NCBI GenBank assembly: GCA_937926105.1
Contig: CALANS010000039.1
Span: forward strand, 1 to 8,047
Direction: 5' to 3'
DNA: 8,047 nucleotides
Source: an uncultured Actinomycetes bacterium
GTDB taxonomy: Bacteria > Actinomycetota > Actinomycetes > Mycobacteriales > Nakamurellaceae
The position numbers were made by a program, and so were the translations under genes. How positions within the stretch are numbered: position 1 is the first letter of the stretch; each line of letters begins with the position of its first letter. This document shows positions 1-5,531 of this stretch, piece by piece. Below the pieces are notes generated by a model. The model was not told where the DNA came from and did not search any database. It was given only the letters and a program-made list of their open reading frames with translations.

Positions 1-69
1 GTGGTGTTGGCGGGCTGGAGTGGTGCTGGCGGGCTGGCTGGGGGGTGGTGCTGGTGGACTGGCGTGGTG
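1..69. repeat. 19-bp imperfect tandem repeat at left edge
   Basis: Three copies of a 19-bp unit, consensus gtggtgctggcgggctggc, lie at 1-19, 20-38 and 45-63, and a partial copy (gtggtg) at 64-69. Neighbouring copies differ at two positions, and six extra bases (tggggg) separate copies two and three. The unit length is not a multiple of three, so a protein read through it would change phase at each copy; this argues against a coding role. All three + frames are open to the left edge and stop at 70-72, 84-86 and 110-112, so the tail of an upstream gene cannot be excluded. The array runs off the window and its true size is unknown. Confidence 0.7.
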
Positions 70-72
70 TAG

Positions 73-97
73 TTCTGCTCCGTTAGGCGGAGCAGAA
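73..97. terminator. Perfect 10-bp hairpin, possible terminator
   Basis: ttctgctccg (73-82) pairs exactly with cggagcagaa (88-97) around the 5-nt loop ttagg. There is no T-tract on either side, which is common for terminator-like hairpins in high-GC actinomycetes. One + frame stops at TAG 70-72, immediately before the stem, which would suit the end of an upstream gene, but that gene is not identifiable here. The structure is symmetrical and could serve either strand. Positions 98-251 between it and hyuA hold no convincing promoter; no TA dinucleotide occurs there, so a TAnnnT -10 element is absent. Confidence 0.5.
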
Positions 98-210
98 GGC
101 AAGCGTCGGTGACGGACTCACGGCGCGCCGGAGCGGACGAGCCGGACACTGATCGTCGGCTGTTCCGTTGGCATGTTCTGCCGTCACTGTCCGCCGTGGG
201 CGAGGGTTGA

Positions 211-255
211 ATGACGGGGAGTCGCGATGACCCCGGGCCAGGAAGGCACGCATGA
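211..255 (+). other. Possible 14-codon leader ORF overlapping hyuA start
   Basis: ATG at 211 opens a short frame, MTGSRDDPGPGRHA, ending at TGA 253-255. This stop overlaps the hyuA ATG (252-254) in an ATGA arrangement, and the ORF spans the hyuA ribosome binding site. A GAGGG at 202-206 lies 4 nt before its start, a plausible but close Shine-Dalgarno. A further mini-frame MFCRHCPPWARVE (173-214) ends in ATGA overlapping this ATG, but has no visible ribosome binding site. The arrangement would allow translational coupling into hyuA. Frames this short occur by chance, so the call is tentative. Confidence 0.2.
240..246 (+). promoter_or_regulatory. Ribosome binding site of hyuA
   Basis: AGGAAGG lies 5 nt upstream of ATG 252. 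It fixes the start. Between this ATG and the nucleotide-binding motif there is no other in-frame ATG, GTG or TTG, so the 30-odd residue N-terminal extension is part of the protein as written. Confidence 0.75.
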
Positions 256-2459
256 CCCCCACGCCAGCAGTCCCCGCTGATTCGGAGCCTTTCGGCCCCA
301 GTTCCGCCGCACTCGCGCCGCCGAGTACCGGCCGCACGCGCGGGCACATCCGCATCGGCGTGGACACCGGTGGGACGTTCACCGACATCGTCGCCGTGGA
401 CACCGTCACCGGAGACCTCGTCACCACCAAGACTCCCTCCACTCCGGCCGATCCGGCGGACGGCTTCCTCACCGGCATCGACAAGATCCTCGACCTGATT
501 GGCGCGGGCCCCGCCGCGATCGAGTCGATCTCGCACGGCACCACCGTTGCCACCAACCAGCTGCTGGAGGGCAAGGTCGGCGACCTCGGCTTCATCACCA
601 GCGAGGGCTTCGAGTTCGTGCTGGAGATCGCCCGGCAATCGGTACCGGACGGCTACGGCAACTCCTACTTCTGGGTCAAGCCGGACCGGATCGTGCCCGC
701 CGACCGGGTCCGCACCGTCGGCGGCCGGCTGGACTTCCGCGGCAACGAGGTCCGCCCCTTCGACCGGGAGTCCGCCGTCGCCGCGGTCCGCGCGTTCGCC
801 GCCGAGGGCATCACCACGCTGGGCGTGTGCCTGCTGCACTCCTACGCCAACGACGCCCACGAGCAGGCGATGCTCGAGGTCATCCGGGACGAGATGCCCG
901 AGGCGGTGGTCTCGCTGTCCAGCCAGGTGCTGCGCGAATACCGCGAGTACGAGCGCTCCGTCACCACCCTGGTGGACGCCTCGGTCAAACCCCGGGTCTC
1001 CGCCTACGTCGCCGGGATCGCCAAACGGCTGGCTGCTCTCGACCCAGACCGCGCCATCCCATTTTCGATCATGCGCTCCAACGGTGGAGTGTTGTCCGCC
1101 GATGAGGTCGTGCACCAGCCCATCAGCACGGTGCTGTCCGGGCCGGCGGCGGGCGCGCTGGGAGCGGCCGTCATCGCCGCGAAGGCCGGCTATCCGTCCA
1201 TCGTCACCTGCGACGGTGGCGGAACCTCCACCGACGTCACCGTCATCCAGGACTCCCGCCCGACCCTCACCACGGAGGGCAGGGTCGGCTCCTTCCCGTC
1301 CAAGATCCCCATGATCGACGTCGTCACGGTCGGCGCGGGTGGTGGCTCGATCGCCTGGACCTCGCCCGAGGGCACGCTCAAGGTGGGCCCGCAGTCGGCC
1401 GGCGCGGACCCGGGCCCGATGTGTTACCGCAAGGGCGGCTCGCAGCCGACCATCACCGACGCGCATTTGGCGCTGGGCCGCATCCCCCCGCACCTGCTGG
1501 GCGGCGAGATCCCGCTGGATGTCCAGGCCGCCACCGACGGCGTCACCGCCCTGGCCGGCAAGCTGGATCTTGCCGTGGAGGCCTGCGCCGCGGGCATTCT
1601 GGAGATCTCGGCGTGGAACCAGGCCAACGCGCTGCGGCAGGTCACCGTCAAACGCGGGCTGGACGTGCGCGACTTCCCGATGGTCACCTTCGGGGGATCC
1701 GGCTCGCTGCTGGCCTGCCGGCTGATGGACATCCTGCGCCTGCCTGCGGTGCTGGTGCCACCGAACCCGGGCAACGTCTCCGCCTACGGATTGCTCACCG
1801 TCGATGTCCGGAACGACTACGTGCAAACGCATGTCGCCCGGCACGACACACTGGACCTGGCCGCCGTGGGCTCTATCTACGACCAGCTCACCACCCGGGC
1901 CGCACAGGCGCTCCGTCGGGAGGGATTTGCCGACGCCGACCAGGTCTTCGAACGCACCGCCGACCTGCGCTATTTCGGCCAGGCCTACGAGGTGCGAGTG
2001 CCCTGTCCCGACGGTCCGGTCACGCAGGAGTGGGCGGACGCGGTGGCGGCCGCGTTCCACGAGGCGCACCGGGCACTGTACGGCTATGACTTCGCCGGCC
2101 GGGCCGACCAGGTCGTGGAGTGGGTCAACCTGCGCGCCACCGGGATCGGGCCGATCCCCCGGCCGGAGATCGTCGAGATCTCCCCCGCAGCAGGCGAGTT
2201 CGACCGTGCGGTGGTCGAGAGCCGGCGCGTGTACTTCGACGAGTGGACCGACGCGATGATCTACGACCGGGCCAGACTGGGTGCGGGTGACCGAATCTCC
2301 GGCCCGGCCGTGGTGCAGGAATTCGGGTCCACCGTTCCGATCCATCCGGGATTCGCCGCCGAGGTCGACCGGTACGGCAACCTCATCGTCACCCGGGAGG
2401 GCGCCGAACCCGGCGTGCCCCAGGCCGTGACGTCGGACAGCGAAGGAGTGCAGCAGTGA
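252..2459 (+). CDS. Hydantoinase/oxoprolinase family protein, ATP-binding HyuA-like subunit
   Basis: The 735-residue product matches the HyuA / N-methylhydantoinase A / 5-oxoprolinase family, including acetone and acetophenone carboxylase subunits. Members use ATP to activate an amide, lactam, hydantoin or ketone, usually in the cytoplasm together with HyuB. An actin-like ATPase fold is indicated by the phosphate loop DTGGTFTD (38-45) and a second loop DGGGTSTD (321-328). Other family blocks are HGTT (95-98), YREYER near 230, MRSNGG (274-279), LSGPAAG (295-301), VGAGGGS, SAGADPGP, and the C-terminal segment FGGSGSLLA followed by GNVSAYGLL. Residues 1-32 form a Pro/Ala/Ser-rich, probably disordered extension. 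The usual DMGGTSTD and FGGAGPLHA blocks, as I recall them, appear as DGGGTSTD and FGGSGSLLA, pointing to a divergent subgroup. Length is normal for the family (about 650-720) plus the extension. It overlaps hyuB by 4 nt (GTGA). Family membership is secure; substrate is unknown, and 5-oxoproline, hydantoins, lactams and ketone carboxylation are all possible. Confidence 0.93.
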   Translation: MTPTPAVPADSEPFGPSSAALAPPSTGRTRGHIRIGVDTGGTFTDIVAVDTVTGDLVTTKTPSTPADPADGFLTGIDKILDLIGAGPAAIESISHGTTVATNQLLEGKVGDLGFITSEGFEFVLEIARQSVPDGYGNSYFWVKPDRIVPADRVRTVGGRLDFRGNEVRPFDRESAVAAVRAFAAEGITTLGVCLLHSYANDAHEQAMLEVIRDEMPEAVVSLSSQVLREYREYERSVTTLVDASVKPRVSAYVAGIAKRLAALDPDRAIPFSIMRSNGGVLSADEVVHQPISTVLSGPAAGALGAAVIAAKAGYPSIVTCDGGGTSTDVTVIQDSRPTLTTEGRVGSFPSKIPMIDVVTVGAGGGSIAWTSPEGTLKVGPQSAGADPGPMCYRKGGSQPTITDAHLALGRIPPHLLGGEIPLDVQAATDGVTALAGKLDLAVEACAAGILEISAWNQANALRQVTVKRGLDVRDFPMVTFGGSGSLLACRLMDILRLPAVLVPPNPGNVSAYGLLTVDVRNDYVQTHVARHDTLDLAAVGSIYDQLTTRAAQALRREGFADADQVFERTADLRYFGQAYEVRVPCPDGPVTQEWADAVAAAFHEAHRALYGYDFAGRADQVVEWVNLRATGIGPIPRPEIVEISPAAGEFDRAVVESRRVYFDEWTDAMIYDRARLGAGDRISGPAVVQEFGSTVPIHPGFAAEVDRYGNLIVTREGAEPGVPQAVTSDSEGVQQ

Positions 2460-4393
2460 GCGCCGCACAGCGTACGACCGCAGGCACCGTCACCGCCGAC
2501 CCCGTCCTGGTCGAGATCGTCGCCGGCACCCTGGCCTCCGTCGAGATGGAGGTCGAGACCGCCATCGCGCGCACCTCCCGCTCGCCGATGATCCGCGACG
2601 CGCACGACTTCCGCGCCGGCATCCACGACATCGGCATGCGCAAGCTCACTGGGCGCTCCTACTCCGCGCTGGTGCAGCCCATCGTGCGGGACTTCCCGAT
2701 CGAGACCATGCGCCCTGGCGACGTGTTCTTCCACAACGATGTCTACTCCTCCGAGGGCGGTATCGGGCACCTGCCCGACCTGTGCGTCACGGTCCCGGTG
2801 TTTCATGTCGAGGACGGGGACGGTGACCACGCAGCACCGCAGGTCGTCGCGTTCGTGCAGGCCTTCGGGCACCACGACGACATCGGCGGCGCCGTACCGG
2901 GTTCCATGCCGTCGCATGCCCGCAGCGTGTTCGAGGAGGGCCTGATGGTGCCCCCGATCAAGCTGTGGGACCAGGGGGTACCGAACCAGGCGGCGTTGAC
3001 CATCATGACCCGCAACTCGCGGATGCCCGAGTCGCTGGCCGCCGACCTGGACGCCGAGTGCTCGGCCTGCCTGATGGGTGCCCGCCGGCTCGGGGAGCTG
3101 TTCACCCGGTACGGCCGGGGGCAGGTGCAGGCCTGCTTCGACGCGATCATCGCGAATACCACCGAGATCTACCGCACCGAGATCCTGGCCAAGATCCCCG
3201 ACGGCAGCTACGTCTGGGAGGACTACGCCGAGCACGACGGCGTGGATGAGCCCAGGCTGCACGCCCAGCGCATCACGCTGACCAAACTCTCCGACGGTGA
3301 CGGGGTCACCGGGGCGCGCCTGATCCTGGACTTCACCGGCACCTCGCCGCAGGCCAAGGGCCCGATCAACCACTGCGCCAATTACTCCGACGGGGTGTTC
3401 CTGGCCAAGTGGCTGGCACCGATCCTGCGCAACCTGGCCGACACCCCGGAGCGGATGGCCGAACTCGACGTCAACGAGGGCGTGGTGCCGCTGATCGAGA
3501 TGCGTTTCCCGGAGCCGGGAACCCTGCTCACTCCGATCTTCCCGGCCCCCACCAACGCCCGAACCTTCGTCATCTTGAGACTGCTCGGGGTGCTGGCCGG
3601 GGTGATCGCCAAGGCGGTGGACGGCAAGATGCCCGCCGACCAGGAGACCATCCGATACGTGGGCTTCCATGGCGTCGATCGGGATGGCGTCCCGTACCTG
3701 ATGCGGGAGATCCTCGGCGGTGGATCGGGCGGCCGGTACTACGCCGACGGCGAGGACACCATCCACGTGGTGCCCGACTCGTCGAACGTGCCTACCGAGG
3801 TGACGGAGTCCCGGTTCCCGTTCCGCATCGAACGGCTTGGCCTGGCGGTGGATTCCGGCGGTGCCGGGCGATACCGGGGTGGCCTGGGCTACGAGAAGCA
3901 CTACCGAATGCTGATCGACACCGACTTCATGTGCATCGCCGACCGGTCCATCCTGTCCTGCTGGGGAGTCAAGGGCGGCAAGGCCGGCAAACCGTTCCAG
4001 GTCACCATCGACCCCGGGGGGCCGAACGAGCGCGAGGTCGAGGGCTTGGAGGACGCCGCGCCGGTGTCAGCCGGGGAGATCATCCGGGTGCGCACCACCG
4101 GCGGCGGCGGGTGGGGCGACCCGCTGGACCGGCCGGCCGCCGAGGTGGCGCGAGACGTCCGGTGGGGCAAGGTGTCCGTCGCCGGCGCGCGGGACGACTA
4201 CGGCGTGGTGCTGGACGGTGAGCCGCGTGGGGAGATCCTGGTGGACGAGGCGGCGACCGCGGAGCTCCGGGCCCGGCTGCGCGCCGAGCGGGATGCGGAA
4301 ACAGCCGGTGGCGAGGTCCCGTTCTTCGACCGGGGCCCCGGCTATGCCCGGCTGTCCGGCGGCCGCGCGTTCGCCGAGGTGGACATGCTGTAG
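2456..4393 (+). CDS. Hydantoinase B/oxoprolinase family protein, HyuB-like subunit
   Basis: The 645-residue product matches HyuB / N-methylhydantoinase B / 5-oxoprolinase C-terminal half, the partner of HyuA. Recognisable blocks are HND (93-95), GHLPD (104-108), FGHHDDIGG (138-145), PGSM (149-152), EGLMVPP (161-167), a TRNSRMPE segment near 185-192, NVPTEVTE (444-451), DSGGAGRYRGGLG (466-478), and the glycine-rich GGGGWGDPLDR (549-559). The conserved His and Asp clusters near 93-108 and 139-142 are candidate active-site or metal-binding residues; that role is inference. Length agrees with the family (roughly 520-680). The start is GTG 2456, preceded by GAAGGAG (2442-2448) at 7 nt and overlapping the hyuA stop as GTGA, which implies translational coupling and equal subunit amounts. 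No third (gamma) subunit of the acetone carboxylase type and no racemase or carbamoylase gene is in the window, so the substrate cannot be named. Confidence 0.93.
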   Translation: MSAAQRTTAGTVTADPVLVEIVAGTLASVEMEVETAIARTSRSPMIRDAHDFRAGIHDIGMRKLTGRSYSALVQPIVRDFPIETMRPGDVFFHNDVYSSEGGIGHLPDLCVTVPVFHVEDGDGDHAAPQVVAFVQAFGHHDDIGGAVPGSMPSHARSVFEEGLMVPPIKLWDQGVPNQAALTIMTRNSRMPESLAADLDAECSACLMGARRLGELFTRYGRGQVQACFDAIIANTTEIYRTEILAKIPDGSYVWEDYAEHDGVDEPRLHAQRITLTKLSDGDGVTGARLILDFTGTSPQAKGPINHCANYSDGVFLAKWLAPILRNLADTPERMAELDVNEGVVPLIEMRFPEPGTLLTPIFPAPTNARTFVILRLLGVLAGVIAKAVDGKMPADQETIRYVGFHGVDRDGVPYLMREILGGGSGGRYYADGEDTIHVVPDSSNVPTEVTESRFPFRIERLGLAVDSGGAGRYRGGLGYEKHYRMLIDTDFMCIADRSILSCWGVKGGKAGKPFQVTIDPGGPNEREVEGLEDAAPVSAGEIIRVRTTGGGGWGDPLDRPAAEVARDVRWGKVSVAGARDDYGVVLDGEPRGEILVDEAATAELRARLRAERDAETAGGEVPFFDRGPGYARLSGGRAFAEVDML

Positions 4394-4414
4394 CCGGCCC
4401 CCGCCCCGTCCCGC

Positions 4415-4462
4415 GCTTGTGAGTCTGGGGTGGCGCCATAGCGCCACGTGGGACTCACAAGC
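4415..4462. repeat. 48-bp near-perfect palindrome, possible bidirectional terminator
   Basis: Outer arms gcttgtgagtc (4415-4425) and gactcacaagc (4452-4462) are exact 11-bp complements. Inner arms gtggcgc (4430-4436) and gcgccac (4441-4447) are exact 7-bp complements around the 4-nt loop cata. The two stems are separated by an opposed 4-nt/4-nt internal loop (tggg against gtgg). It starts 22 nt after the hyuB stop, so it could end hyuAB transcription, though there is no T-tract. Its size and clean two-part symmetry also resemble dispersed palindromic repeats of actinomycete genomes; only a genome search can separate these roles. Confidence 0.75.
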
Positions 4463-4482
4463 CGGGATCTGGGGCGCAGGCC

Positions 4483-4489
4483 AGGAGGT
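4483..4489 (+). promoter_or_regulatory. Ribosome binding site that favours a TTG start
   Basis: AGGAGGT, a full-length Shine-Dalgarno match, lies 8 nt before TTG 4498. The alternative in-frame GTG at 4519 has only GAGG (4507-4510) at 8 nt. On ribosome binding site strength TTG 4498 is preferred. On family N-terminus length GTG 4519 is more typical, because the first beta strand starts only a few residues after it. Confidence 0.55.
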
Positions 4490-4497
4490 CCGGGAGG

Positions 4498-5400
4498 TTG
4501 GGAAGCGAGGCGAGGCCGGTGGGTGAGCGACACATAGCGGTGACGGGTGCCGCCGGCAAGACGGGCCGGGCAGTGACGGCGGCCCTGGCGGCGCGCGGGG
4601 CGAGCGTGCGCGCCCTGGCGCACACGCCGGAACAGGCGGCGGCCGGGGTCCCTGGAGCGGCGGAGACGATCGCCGTCGACCTGGCGGACGCCGACGCGGT
4701 GCGTGCGGCGCTGGACGGCACCGCCGCGGTGTACCTGATCGCCCCCAACGTGCACCCGGACGAGCCTGGCCTGCTGCGTGCCGTGATAGACGCGTGCCTC
4801 ACCGGCGGCCCGGGTGCGGTTGTCTACCACTCGGTGATTCACCCGTACGCCCCGGCGATGCCGCATCACGTGGACAAGGCCCGGGTCGAGGCGATGCTGG
4901 CGGAGTCGGGCCTGGACTGGGCGATTCTGCAACCCGCCTCGTACTTCGAGAACGCGCTCGGGGTCTGGGGCTCCGTCCGCGAGCGCGGAGTCTGGCCGTT
5001 GCCGTACTCCGAGCGCGCCCCGTTCACGCCGGTGGCGCTGTCCGACGTCGCCGAGGTCGCTGCGGATGTGCTGCTCGACCTGGCCGGGATCGGTGCCACC
5101 GACGGGCCCCGTCACCGGTTCGCAACCTACGAGCTGGCCGGGCCCGAGGTGCTGTCCACCGCCGAGATGGCCGCGACCGCGGGGGAGGTGTTGGACCACC
5201 CCGTCACCGTCTCCGTGGACCGCTCGGGCACCTCGGCGCCGCTCGGCGACACCGAACGGCAGTGCGTCGCCCGGACCCGGTTGCACGCCATGTTCGACTA
5301 CTACGACGCGCACGGGATCTGTGGCAACCCGACCGTGCTGACCGCCCTGCTCGGCCGCCCGCCGACGACCTGGCGGGAGTGGGTCACCCGACACCGCTGA
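4498..5400 (+). CDS. NmrA-like NAD(P)-binding protein (atypical short-chain dehydrogenase)
   Basis: The 300-residue product (293 from the alternative GTG 4519) has a Rossmann start with IAVTGAAGKTG, giving the GxxGxxG dinucleotide motif (17-23), then ADL-type turns and a YLIAP strand near 79-83. VVYHSVIHP (108-116), HHVDK with Lys127, ESGLDWAILQPASYFEN (136-152) and DVAEVAADVL (183-192) follow the NmrA/NAD(P)H-quinone-reductase-like family plan. The C-terminal LLGRPPTTWREWV is also typical. Tyr of a classical YxxxK pair is replaced by His at the matching place (HHVDK), as is common in this atypical group, which holds both reductases and redox-sensing regulators. The usual RP of the wtilRP block is QP here. 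A cytoplasmic NAD(P)-linked redox enzyme or sensor is expected; the substrate is unknown. It lies 104 nt after hyuB, behind the palindrome, so co-transcription with hyuAB would require read-through. Confidence 0.85.
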   Translation: MGSEARPVGERHIAVTGAAGKTGRAVTAALAARGASVRALAHTPEQAAAGVPGAAETIAVDLADADAVRAALDGTAAVYLIAPNVHPDEPGLLRAVIDACLTGGPGAVVYHSVIHPYAPAMPHHVDKARVEAMLAESGLDWAILQPASYFENALGVWGSVRERGVWPLPYSERAPFTPVALSDVAEVAADVLLDLAGIGATDGPRHRFATYELAGPEVLSTAEMAATAGEVLDHPVTVSVDRSGTSAPLGDTERQCVARTRLHAMFDYYDAHGICGNPTVLTALLGRPPTTWREWVTRHR

Positions 5401-5477
5401 GCGTGGGGCACAGCGCTTGGCGGCTCGCTGACCTGCGCGTTGTGCATGAAGGGAACCGCGATCGGCCCCGGGTCTTC

Positions 5478-5483
5478 TAATCT
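5478..5483 (+). promoter_or_regulatory. Possible -10 element for the DUF2339 gene
   Basis: TAATCT matches the actinomycete TAnnnT -10 pattern and lies about 50 nt before GTG 5532, giving a short untranslated leader. No good TTGACN -35 lies 16-19 nt upstream. The surrounding ctaatctcgg closely resembles ctaggctcgg at 7713-7722 before the CoA-transferase gene, also about 45 nt from its start. The rest of the 5401-5531 gap shows only a distant 8-bp inverted repeat (tggggcac 5404-5411, gtgcccca 5494-5501) and no obvious terminator. Confidence 0.3.
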
Positions 5484-5531
5484 CGGACACGACGTGCCCC
5501 AGCCGGGGGCGGGGTCGACCGAGGGGGCGGT

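Noticed and set aside
121..130. Palindrome cggcgcgccg as an operator upstream of hyuA
   Set aside because: A 10-bp all-G/C palindrome is expected by chance at this base composition and nothing else supports it.
83..598. Antisense frame covering the hyuA start region
   Set aside because: Ser/Pro/Arg-rich shadow of hyuA with no motif and no ribosome binding site seen.
2261..3901. Long antisense open frame (546 codons) opposite hyuA/hyuB
   Set aside because: It mirrors the GC-rich third positions of hyuA/hyuB, its His/Gly/Arg-rich translation has no family motif, and it lies fully opposite well-supported genes.
5404..5501. Inverted repeat tggggcac/gtgcccca as a terminator after the NmrA-like gene
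   Set aside because: Only 8 bp with an 82-nt loop; too weak to call.
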